DNA of 64,000 nucleotides, taken from positions 186,001 through 250,000 of the forward strand of contig NZ_JBICTU010000007.1 of assembly GCF_043197795.1 (NCBI RefSeq), read 5' to 3'. The notes below the pieces were generated by a model, which was given only the letters and a program-made list of their open reading frames with translations, ran no database searches and was not told where the DNA came from. The stretch's first letter is position 1, and every line of letters starts with the position of its first letter. This stretch comes from Sphaerisporangium sp040649355. GTDB taxonomy: Bacteria > Actinomycetota > Actinomycetes > Streptosporangiales > Streptosporangiaceae. Below, in pieces: positions 58,039 to 64,000 of the stretch. The translations under genes were made by a program, and so were the position numbers.

Positions 58039-58946
58039 CGACCGCGGGACGTGTGAGGCCGGGGCCGACGGCGCGGGTGCGCGTACGCGAGGTCTCCGGG
58101 GGCACGGCACGGGACCGCCGGGACGACCTCGCCACCGAGGAACCGCTGGAGATCCGGATCACCGCGGGCGGCGCCACCCGTACCCTGGCGATCACCATGC
58201 GGACGCCGGGGGCCGACTTCGAGCTCGCCGCCGGGTTCCTCTCGGGCGAGGGCATCGCGGGACCGGAGGACATCGCCTCGATCGCGTACTGCACCGACGA
58301 GGACCTCCCGCCGGAGGCCCGCTACAACACCGTCACCGTACGGCTGCGCGGGGCGACGCTCCCCGAACTACCCACTATGCAACGACATTTCCTGACCTCA
58401 AGCGCCTGCGGCGTCTGCGGCACCGCCAGCCTCGAAGCCCTCCACGCCCGCCACACCTCCATGGAGCACAAGGCCTCCTCGGGGGAGGCCTTTTTGGAGG
58501 GGAAGGCGCCCGGGGAGGAGGCGTCCTCGCGGGTGCTTCCGCCGGTCCCCGCCAAGCTCCTCTACGAGCTGCCCGACCGGTTGAGGAAGGCCCAGGGCAT
58601 CTTCGGCAAGACCGGGGGCCTGCACGCCGCGGGACTGTTCACGGCCGAGGGATCCCTCCTCGCGCTGCGGGAGGACGTCGGGCGGCACAACGCCGTGGAC
58701 AAGCTCGTCGGATGGGCCCTGATGTCCGGACGGCTGCCGCTCAGCACGTCCCTCCTGCTCGTCAGCGGCAGGACCAGCTACGAGATCATGCAGAAGGCCC
58801 TGGCGGCGGGCCTTCCCATGGTCTGCGGTGTCTCCGCCCCGTCCTCCCTGGCCGTGGATCTGGCCAGGGAGTTCGGTCTGACTCTCGTCGGCTTCCTCAG
58901 AGGCGAGCGCTTCAACATCTACGCTGGCCCCGGCCGCATCACCTGA
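58035..58946 (+). CDS. fdhD: Formate dehydrogenase accessory sulfurtransferase FdhD
   Basis: FdhD carries sulfur from a cysteine desulfurase to the molybdenum cofactor of formate-dehydrogenase-type enzymes. The Ser-Ser-Ala-Cys-Gly-Val-Cys-Gly motif with the two sulfur-carrying Cys lies near residue 120. Later motifs Thr-Gly-Gly-Leu-His-Ala-Ala, Glu-Asp-Val-Gly-Arg-His-Asn-Ala-Val-Asp-Lys and Ser-Gly-Arg-Thr-Ser-Tyr-Glu are all present. The ATG overlaps the oxidoreductase stop (ATGA). Between about residues 138 and 170 there is a loop rich in Glu, Gly and Ser that contains a hairpin-forming DNA stretch and looks like an insertion relative to the usual protein. Confidence 0.93.
   Translation: MTTAGRVRPGPTARVRVREVSGGTARDRRDDLATEEPLEIRITAGGATRTLAITMRTPGADFELAAGFLSGEGIAGPEDIASIAYCTDEDLPPEARYNTVTVRLRGATLPELPTMQRHFLTSSACGVCGTASLEALHARHTSMEHKASSGEAFLEGKAPGEEASSRVLPPVPAKLLYELPDRLRKAQGIFGKTGGLHAAGLFTAEGSLLALREDVGRHNAVDKLVGWALMSGRLPLSTSLLLVSGRTSYEIMQKALAAGLPMVCGVSAPSSLAVDLAREFGLTLVGFLRGERFNIYAGPGRIT
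58470..58495 (+). other. Terminator-like hairpin inside fdhD
   Basis: AAGGCCTCC (58470-58478), a five-base loop and GGAGGCCTT (58484-58492) form a perfect 9-bp stem that runs into five consecutive T residues (58491-58495), the form of an intrinsic terminator, in the middle of the coding sequence. Confidence 0.6.
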
Positions 58947-58987
58947 GAACCCCCATTGATGCGGCTGACCCACCGGGCCAGGGTCTG

Positions 58988-59473
58988 TCAGACGGCGAGC
59001 AGGACGTCCAGCTGGCCGATCGCCAGCGGCAGGCCGTCCATCAGGCCCATGGCCACCAGATGGTCCATCTGCTCCCGGGAGCCGAAGGACGCGCGCAGCT
59101 CCATCCGGGTGCCGCCGTTGTGGTCGATGAGCCGCATGTGCATCTTGGTGATCGGCAGGTCCGGGACCGGTCTCCCGTGTTCGTCGGCGAACCCGTCGGT
59201 GAACTCCAGGGACGTCGGCGCGTGGACCGCCGTGACCTTCCACCAGCCGCGGTAGATGTCACCGTCCGGGCCGGTGAGGGCGTAGGTGACCTTGCCGCCG
59301 GGGGTCAGGTCGTGCTCCTCCACCTTCGCCGGGTGGCTCGGCGGCCCCCACCAGCGCTCCAGCTTCCGCGGGTCGGCCCACAGCTGCCACACCCGCTTGG
59401 CCGGGGCGTGGAAGTCGGAGACCAGAGTAAGGCTCAGGTTTTCGAAGTCCTCGGCGAGGTTGATGACGCTCAT
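58988..59473 (-). CDS. SRPBCC (AHSA1/START-like) domain protein
   Basis: The 161-residue protein is a single SRPBCC fold. It has Phe-His-Ala-Pro-Ala-Lys-Arg-Val-Trp-Gln-Leu-Trp-Ala-Asp-Pro near the start, Trp-Trp-Gly-Pro-Pro, a central Thr-Tyr-Ala-Leu-Thr-Gly-Pro-Asp-Gly and the C-terminal helix with Met-Gly-Leu-Met-Asp-Gly-Leu. These proteins bind small hydrophobic molecules in a cavity; most are uncharacterised. In actinobacteria they are often co-transcribed behind an ArsR regulator, and the broken sequence just upstream may be that partner. The ATG at 59473 is used, as similarity begins there. Confidence 0.82.
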   Translation of the reverse strand: MSVINLAEDFENLSLTLVSDFHAPAKRVWQLWADPRKLERWWGPPSHPAKVEEHDLTPGGKVTYALTGPDGDIYRGWWKVTAVHAPTSLEFTDGFADEHGRPVPDLPITKMHMRLIDHNGGTRMELRASFGSREQMDHLVAMGLMDGLPLAIGQLDVLLAV

Positions 59474-59489
59474 CTGTCGTGTCCTCTCG

Positions 59490-59733
59490 TCAGGTTGCTC
59501 TCTTCTGGGCCGGAGACCTGCGCGAGCAGGCCGGACATCTGGTGAACTCGCCCGTGCATACGGCTTCGAGCTGGTCGAGGACCAGCCGCGCCGGCCGTAG
59601 GACATCGGAATCGGTGCGTACGAACTGCTCCCTTCTGCCGCGCTCCTCGATGGCTCAGCCGGAACGTTCCAGAACCGCGACGTGGTCGAACCATCGTCGG
59701 ACGATTCCCTTGCAACCGTGTGGTTGTAAGTTA
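59490..59733 (-). pseudogene. Possible remnant of an ArsR-type regulator
   Basis: On the minus strand one frame reads Trp-Phe-Asp-His-Val-Ala-Val-Leu-Glu-Arg-Ser-Gly, a TGA at 59657-59655, then Ala-Ile-Glu-Glu-Arg-Gly-Arg-Arg-Glu-Gln-Phe-Val-Arg-Thr-Asp and Leu-Arg-Pro-Ala-Arg-Leu-Val-Leu-Asp-Gln-Leu-Glu. This looks like the end of an ArsR helix-turn-helix and its wing, interrupted by a stop. No start or N-terminal half is present. It stops 16 bases before the SRPBCC start. The similarity is short and from memory. Confidence 0.35.
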
Positions 59734-59809
59734 ACCCGGCACCCACCCACTGTAAAGGGATGAGAACTCTCCGATATGTTTCCCGGGATTCCCGCTCGCC
59801 GGGTGCCGT

Positions 59810-59948
59810 TCAGCCGGTGTTCTGGAGGCCGGCGGCGACGCCGTTGACGCTGAGCAGCAGGAGGGTTTCGAGGCGTTCGCGCTCGTCCTCCGAGAGGTTG
59901 TCCTCGGCGCGCAGGGCCGAGAGGGCGCGGAGCTGGAGGTGGGAGAGC
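59810..59948 (-). pseudogene. Duplicated 3' end of ppc
   Basis: These 139 bases match the last 139 bases of the ppc gene (61742-61880) at 138 positions and have the same orientation. The only difference is G at 59892 versus A at 61824. They encode the C-terminal 45 codons and stop of phosphoenolpyruvate carboxylase but are cut off from the rest. Together with the intact copy they flank the XRE/ImmA-PIN island. Confidence 0.92.
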
Positions 59949-60003
59949 TCACCGACCGCTTCCTTCGGCTAACCCTCTGAGCAGGGGAATCTCCGAATCG
60001 GCG

Positions 60004-60038
60004 TTGAGCAGGCCAGCGGATTGTTCTATTATCGAACA
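60004..60038 (+). promoter_or_regulatory. Leaderless, self-regulated promoter of the island operon
   Basis: TTGAGC (60004-60009), 17 bases and TATTAT (60027-60032) form a strong promoter whose start point should fall at or next to the GTG at 60040. The -10 sits inside the inverted repeat TGTTC (60022-60026)/GAACA (60034-60038), an obvious operator for the XRE domain encoded by the first gene. Confidence 0.65.
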
Positions 60039-60039
60039 C

Positions 60040-61155
60040 GTGAATGTGGATGACGGCGCCTGGATGGGAGAGCGTGTCGCGGATGCCCGCCGTCGAGCCG
60101 GGCTGACCCAGGCGGAGCTCGCGACGGCGACCTCTCTTGACAGGTCGGCCCTGGCAAAGATAGAGCATGGCTCGCGACGCATCTCCGCGTTGGAACTCGC
60201 ACGCATCGCCGACACTCTCGGCGAAAGGATCGAGTGGTTCGTCAGGCGGGTGCCGGCCGCGATCGTCTCCCACCGTAACCTCCAAGAACCTGGAGCGGTC
60301 AGCCCGAAGATCGACCGACTGGTGGAGCAGGTGGCCCGGCATGTCGAGTTCGCCACCGAACATGACGTGAAGCTGACTCTCAGCACCGTCAACATGGCAC
60401 GGCCGGGCTCCGCTGAAGATGCGGAACAGTCGGCTGTGGAAGCCCGCAAGCTGCTCGGGCTGGATGCGGTCGAGCCTTTTTTGCAGGCGTCCGGCCGTGC
60501 GGCCGAAATCGGTCTCCTCGCCTTCAGCTTCGATTTGGGCGCGGACGCGGCTGATGCCGCCTCGATCCTGCTGGCTGAGGGAGGAGTGGCCGTTATCAAT
60601 GGGAGCCTCCGCGTCGGCCGCCGCCGCCTGGCATTCGCACACGAGCTGGGCCACTACCTGTTCGCGGATGAGTACACCGTCGACTGGCGAATCGCCGAGC
60701 AGGACAGCGATGACGCCTGGGAGTCACGCCTGGACCGCTTTGCCCGCGCTCTCCTACTGCCTCCCAAAGGTCTTGAAGAGTTGTGGACCAAGGTCCGCAC
60801 GCAATCCGACCTGCGCACCGCCGCAGTCAAGACCGCCAGCGCTTTCCAGGTGGACATGTCAACGTTGGCGCGTCGGCTGGTAGAACTCGGACTCGCCAGC
60901 CTGTCCGACGCTCGCCAGATTCGCGTGGTCCGCACGACGAAGGCTGACATCGTGGATTTCAACCTGGTGGTCTCAGACGAGATGGCTCCTACGCATCTGA
61001 GTAGACGGTATGTCGAATCCATATTGCGGCTCTATCGCAACGCCACGGTTTCCGCCGCCCGGGCCACCGATCTTCTCATGGAAACATGGGTCGAGGATGA
61101 CCTGCCGCCGCTTCCCAAGCTTCCGGAAAGCGCCATATGGACGTTCGTCTCCTGA
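60040..61155 (+). CDS. XRE-family regulator fused to ImmA/IrrE metallopeptidase
   Basis: The 371-residue protein has an N-terminal XRE helix-turn-helix (about 10-65: Arg-Arg-Ala-Gly-Leu-Thr-Gln-Ala-Glu-Leu-Ala, then Ala-Leu-Ala-Lys-Ile-Glu-His-Gly). The ImmA/IrrE (COG2856) zinc peptidase domain follows, with Phe-Ala-His-Glu-Leu-Gly-His, the His-Glu-x-x-His motif, near residue 207 and a downstream Glu in the helix Ser-Arg-Leu-Asp-Arg-Phe-Ala-Arg-Ala-Leu-Leu-Leu-Pro. Relatives cut or derepress regulators of mobile elements, or act as antitoxins. I chose the GTG at 60040, fitting the leaderless promoter, instead of the longer frame. Its end overlaps the PIN gene by 19 bases, so the two are co-translated. 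Confidence 0.88.
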   Translation: MNVDDGAWMGERVADARRRAGLTQAELATATSLDRSALAKIEHGSRRISALELARIADTLGERIEWFVRRVPAAIVSHRNLQEPGAVSPKIDRLVEQVARHVEFATEHDVKLTLSTVNMARPGSAEDAEQSAVEARKLLGLDAVEPFLQASGRAAEIGLLAFSFDLGADAADAASILLAEGGVAVINGSLRVGRRRLAFAHELGHYLFADEYTVDWRIAEQDSDDAWESRLDRFARALLLPPKGLEELWTKVRTQSDLRTAAVKTASAFQVDMSTLARRLVELGLASLSDARQIRVVRTTKADIVDFNLVVSDEMAPTHLSRRYVESILRLYRNATVSAARATDLLMETWVEDDLPPLPKLPESAIWTFVS

Positions 61156-61697
61156 CGTCTATGGACAACGAGATACTCGTGTTCGACACAGGTCCACTAA
61201 GCCACTTCGCGATCAACAACTGGCTCGGCCCGCTGAAAGCCGTCGTCGGCGAGCGGCGGGCGATGATACCGGATGTCGTCGTAGAGGAGTTACGGGCAGG
61301 AGCGAGCGTGGATAACCGCATCGCAGCCGCGTTGAACGCATCGTGGATCGAGCACCGGGAGATGCGCAGTCCTCAGGAGATAGCAGCCTTTGCCCAGTAC
61401 TCAGAGTTGCTGGTACGAAGAGATCGTAACCGTGGGGAGGCCGGAGTCCTGGCTCTGGCCTCGACCATCGGGGGTGTAGCTGTCATCGACGACCGCGCTG
61501 GGCGCAAGGCGGCGGAGACTCACAAGATCTCTTGCCGCCCCACTCTGGCTCTCCTGTGCGATGCGATCAGGCAGGGGCTGCTCACCGCAATGCTGGTGGG
61601 TGAGCTGGCCGACGACCTTCTCTCCAGCGAGTATCACCTTCCCTTTGGCCCAGGCGGATTCGTCGCCTGGGCCAAAGACCACGGCCTCGTGCCTTGA
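61137..61697 (+). CDS. PIN-domain protein, probable toxin partner
   Basis: The 186-residue protein has the acidic residues of a PIN-type RNase: Phe-Asp-Thr-Gly-Pro-Leu (first Asp near residue 17), Val-Val-Val-Glu-Glu-Leu, Asn-Arg-Gly-Glu-Ala-Gly-Val-Leu and Val-Ile-Asp-Asp-Arg-Ala-Gly-Arg. PIN toxins cut RNA with Mg ions. It is longer than a usual VapC (about 130) and more like the PIN proteins that follow XRE/COG2856 antitoxins. The ATG at 61137 has GGAAAG six bases upstream and lies inside the preceding gene; an ATG at 61161 is possible. It includes a rare TTA codon near 61288. It ends 45 bases before the ppc stop. Confidence 0.85.
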   Translation: MDVRLLTSMDNEILVFDTGPLSHFAINNWLGPLKAVVGERRAMIPDVVVEELRAGASVDNRIAAALNASWIEHREMRSPQEIAAFAQYSELLVRRDRNRGEAGVLALASTIGGVAVIDDRAGRKAAETHKISCRPTLALLCDAIRQGLLTAMLVGELADDLLSSEYHLPFGPGGFVAWAKDHGLVP

Positions 61698-61741
61698 TTC
61701 CCGCTTAACGGTTCGACCTCTGGTCCGCTGGGAGCGATCGG

Positions 61742-61880
61742 TCAGCCGGTGTTCTGGAGGCCGGCGGCGACGCCGTTGACGCTGAGCAGCAGGAGGGTTT
61801 CGAGGCGTTCGCGCTCGTCCTCCAAGAGGTTGTCCTCGGCGCGCAGGGCCGAGAGGGCGCGGAGCTGGAGGTGGGAGAGC
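61742..61880. repeat. 139-bp direct repeat, ppc-proximal copy
   Basis: This is the functional 3' end of ppc and the right-hand member of the near-perfect direct repeat whose other copy is 59810-59948. The repeats enclose about 1.8 kb that holds the XRE/ImmA and PIN genes and their promoter. Confidence 0.92.
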
Positions 61881-64000
61881 GCGTCGACGTAGGGGTCGCG
61901 GAGCTGGACGGCCAGGGACAGGACGCGCCTGCTCTCCAGCAGCCGCGAGTGCCCAGTGATCGCCAGGACGAGCTTGCGGGTCAGGTCGTACTCGGCGAGC
62001 ACCTGGTCGGAGAAGTCCTGCCTTCCACCGAGCGCGAGATAGCGGGCCGCGATCTGGCGGTCGGTCTTGGCGAGGGACATCTCGGCGTTGTCGAGGAGCG
62101 AGGCGAACAGCGGCCACTCGTGGTACGCCCGCCGCAGCTCCTCGAGCCCCGGCCCTGGCTCCTGTCCGCCGGCGCCCGGTTCTTCTGGGCGGGTGGCGGC
62201 CGGTTCGGGGCGGGTGGCGGCGAGCAGGCCGCTGCCGAGGCCGTACCAGCCGGGGAGGTTGACGCGGGTCTGGGCCCAGGCGAACACCCACGGGATCGCC
62301 CGCAGGTCGTCCAGGGACCTCGGCGCCCCGAGGCCGCGCCGCGCGGGACGCGAGCCGAGGCGCAGCGAGCCGATCTCCTCCAGAGGGCTGACCAGGCCGA
62401 ACCACTCGGGGAACCCGGACGCCTCGGTCAGCGAGCGGTAGGCGTGCTCGGAGGCGGAGGCGACCTGCTCGGCCAGCAGCCGGAAACGTGCGGCGGCCTC
62501 GGCCGTACGGGCCTCGACCGAATGGGTGGAGGCGAGCAGCACGGCGTTGGTCACCTGCTCGATGTGCCGCAGGGCGATCGCCGGGTGGCCGTACCTGGCG
62601 AAGATGACCTCGCCCTGCTCGGTGACCTTGAACCGGCCGGCGACCGATCCGGGGGCCTGGGCCAGTACGGCCCGGTTGGCGGGGCCGCCGCCCCGGCCGA
62701 GGGCGCCGCCCCGGCCGTGGAAGAGGGTCAGCCGGACGTCGTTGGTGAGGGCCCAGGCGGCCAGCTCGGCCTGCGCGTCGTAGAGCTTCAGCGTCGCGGC
62801 GGCCGGGCCGAGCTCCTTGGCCGAGTCGGAGTAGCCGAGCATGACCTCAAGGCGGCGACCGTTCACGGCCAGGCGGTTCTGGACGGCCGGAAGGCCGAGC
62901 ATCCCGGTGAGCACGTCCGCTGAGTTGGCGAGGTCCTCCCCGGACTCGAAGAGCGGCACGACGTCGAGGACGGGGGTGCGGCCGCCCAGGGCGTGCTCGG
63001 CGAGCTCGTAGACGGCGGCGATGTCGCCGGCCGACCGGGTGAAGGACACCACGTACCGCGAGCAGGCGGCGACGCCGAACCGCTCCTGGATCCAGGCGAT
63101 CATCCGGATCGTCGCCAGGACCTCCTCGGTGCGCTCGGAGGTCGTGCCGGACCTGATCTCCTCAAGCGCCTGGGCGTGCACCTGCGAGTGCTGGCGGACC
63201 TCCAGCTCTGCCAGGTGGAACCCGAAGGTCTCGACCTGCCAGATGAGGTGCTGAATCTCCCCGTACGCCTGGCGGGTCGCCCCCGTGGACACCAGGGACG
63301 CCTGGCACGTGCGCAGGTCGCGGAGCAGCTCCTCGGGCGAGCGGTAGGCAAGGTCGAGGTCGCGGCGGCGGGTGGCGGCGATCCTGGCGGCCACGAACAG
63401 CAGCCACTGCCGGTGCGGTTCGCGCGGCGAGCGCATGCCCAGCTCGGAGACCAGCTCCGGATGGTCGTCGGCCGCCGCGGCCAGGGCGGCGAGCAGCCCC
63501 TTGCTGGGCGCGCCGTACAGGGCGGAGACGGTGAGCGTGCGGCCGATGCGGGTGGCGGCGTTCTCCAGCGCGGTCAGCACGTGCTCGGCCTGGATGAGCA
63601 CCGCCTCGCGGGTGACCCGGGCGGTCACGTTGGGGTTGCCATCGCGGTCGCCGCCGATCCAGCTCCCGTAGCGGATGAAGGCCTTGGCCTGCGGCTCGCG
63701 CGTGCCTGAGCCCTCGGCGAGCGCGGCGTCCAGGGACCTGTAGATGCGCGGGACCGTACGGAACAGGGTCTCGTCGAACGCCGACATGGCCGTGCGGACC
63801 TCGTCGAGCGGGTCGAGCTTGGTGTGCCGGAGCTGGGCGGTGCGCCACAGCATGTCGATCTCTTCGAGCAGGCGGCGGTGCGCCTCCTGACGCTCGTGCG
63901 CTCCCCTGTCGGGCGCGTTGTACTCCGCGAGCTGCGCGCTGACCCGCTGGATGGCCGTGACGACCGCGCGGCGGCGCGCCTCGGTGGGGTGCGCGGTCAG
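61742..64000 (-). CDS. ppc: Phosphoenolpyruvate carboxylase (5' end beyond window)
   Basis: The visible 752 codons cover most of an enzyme of about 900 residues that makes oxaloacetate from phosphoenolpyruvate and bicarbonate. The right edge of the window begins at Leu-Thr-Ala-His-Pro-Thr-Glu-Ala, the active-site histidine motif, so about 130 N-terminal residues are missing. Further motifs are Gly-Gly-Asp-Arg-Asp-Gly-Asn-Pro, Gly-Tyr-Ser-Asp-Ser-Ala-Lys-Glu, Phe-His-Gly-Arg-Gly-Gly-Ala-Leu-Gly-Arg-Gly-Gly-Gly-Pro and the C-terminal Asn-Thr-Gly. A linker of about 30 residues rich in Pro, Glu and Gly near 62150-62220 is unusual. The 3' end is duplicated at 59810. Confidence 0.95.
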   Translation of the reverse strand: MTAHPTEARRRAVVTAIQRVSAQLAEYNAPDRGAHERQEAHRRLLEEIDMLWRTAQLRHTKLDPLDEVRTAMSAFDETLFRTVPRIYRSLDAALAEGSGTREPQAKAFIRYGSWIGGDRDGNPNVTARVTREAVLIQAEHVLTALENAATRIGRTLTVSALYGAPSKGLLAALAAAADDHPELVSELGMRSPREPHRQWLLFVAARIAATRRRDLDLAYRSPEELLRDLRTCQASLVSTGATRQAYGEIQHLIWQVETFGFHLAELEVRQHSQVHAQALEEIRSGTTSERTEEVLATIRMIAWIQERFGVAACSRYVVSFTRSAGDIAAVYELAEHALGGRTPVLDVVPLFESGEDLANSADVLTGMLGLPAVQNRLAVNGRRLEVMLGYSDSAKELGPAAATLKLYDAQAELAAWALTNDVRLTLFHGRGGALGRGGGPANRAVLAQAPGSVAGRFKVTEQGEVIFARYGHPAIALRHIEQVTNAVLLASTHSVEARTAEAAARFRLLAEQVASASEHAYRSLTEASGFPEWFGLVSPLEEIGSLRLGSRPARRGLGAPRSLDDLRAIPWVFAWAQTRVNLPGWYGLGSGLLAATRPEPAATRPEEPGAGGQEPGPGLEELRRAYHEWPLFASLLDNAEMSLAKTDRQIAARYLALGGRQDFSDQVLAEYDLTRKLVLAITGHSRLLESRRVLSLAVQLRDPYVDALSHLQLRALSALRAEDNLLEDERERLETLLLLSVNGVAAGLQNTG

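Noticed and set aside
55744..58110. 788-codon minus-strand frame opposite the molybdopterin oxidoreductase
   Set aside because: No motif and full overlap with a confident gene coupled to fdhD.

Overview
This is chromosomal DNA from a high-GC actinomycete. GTG and TTG starts are common, coding is dense, and the window carries mycothiol-dependent formaldehyde oxidation, two LytR-CpsA-Psr (LCP) wall ligases, AfsR/SARP regulators, TTA (bldA-type) codons in regulatory genes and an IdeR/DmdR iron box. A Streptosporangiales-type genome (Nonomuraea, Streptosporangium, Sphaerisporangium and relatives) is the best guess, but only by inference. I saw no rRNA, no convincing tRNA and no CRISPR array.

Layout. 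0-21.3 kb is a cell-envelope glycopolymer region: a membrane protein tail, two LCP ligases, a large acyltransferase, GT4 and GT2 glycosyltransferases, a polyol-phosphate module (nucleotidyltransferase, glycerol-1-phosphate-type dehydrogenase, CDP-alcohol phosphotransferases), a two-domain cytidylyltransferase/reductase resembling CDP-ribitol synthases, and a TagF/TagB-like polyol-phosphate polymerase. Together they suggest a teichoic-acid-like wall polymer. Gene wreckage at 6.6-8.0 kb interrupts it: an ATPase whose halves now face opposite ways, and a membrane gene with an in-frame stop. 21.4-28.8 kb holds purC, a siderophore-interacting protein and a two-gene arabinan/arabinoxylan unit (GH127 and GH62, both with beta-trefoil modules) preceded by LacI-type operators.

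28.9-41.9 kb is accessory DNA bracketed by two diverged copies of a GntR-regulator tail, the second next to a broken tyrosine recombinase. It carries a Drr-type ABC exporter, two very large SARP/NB-ARC regulators and, between them, the most interesting locus: an overlapping five-gene operon of a 54-residue six-cysteine precursor peptide, a MauE-like membrane redox protein, a MauD-like thioredoxin-fold protein, an ABC exporter without a peptidase domain, and an S26 signal peptidase. The peptide motifs recall a miniature methylamine dehydrogenase light chain (MauA), but no heavy chain or MauG is present. I read this as an export and disulfide-maturation system for a secreted cysteine-rich peptide under a bldA-dependent SARP regulator.

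41.9-59.5 kb is mostly housekeeping: acyl-CoA dehydrogenase, UDP-glucose dehydrogenase, purE/purK, a lipoprotein, GtrA, a two-component system, bacterioferritin with its ferredoxin, mycothiol-linked formaldehyde oxidation, an adenylate cyclase, a PH-domain protein, birA, an FdhF/YdeP-type oxidoreductase with fdhD, and an SRPBCC protein. 59.8-61.9 kb is a small island inserted at the 3' end of ppc: the last 139 bp of ppc are duplicated on either side of an XRE/ImmA-IrrE metallopeptidase and a PIN-domain protein, a probable toxin-antitoxin pair. The window ends inside ppc.
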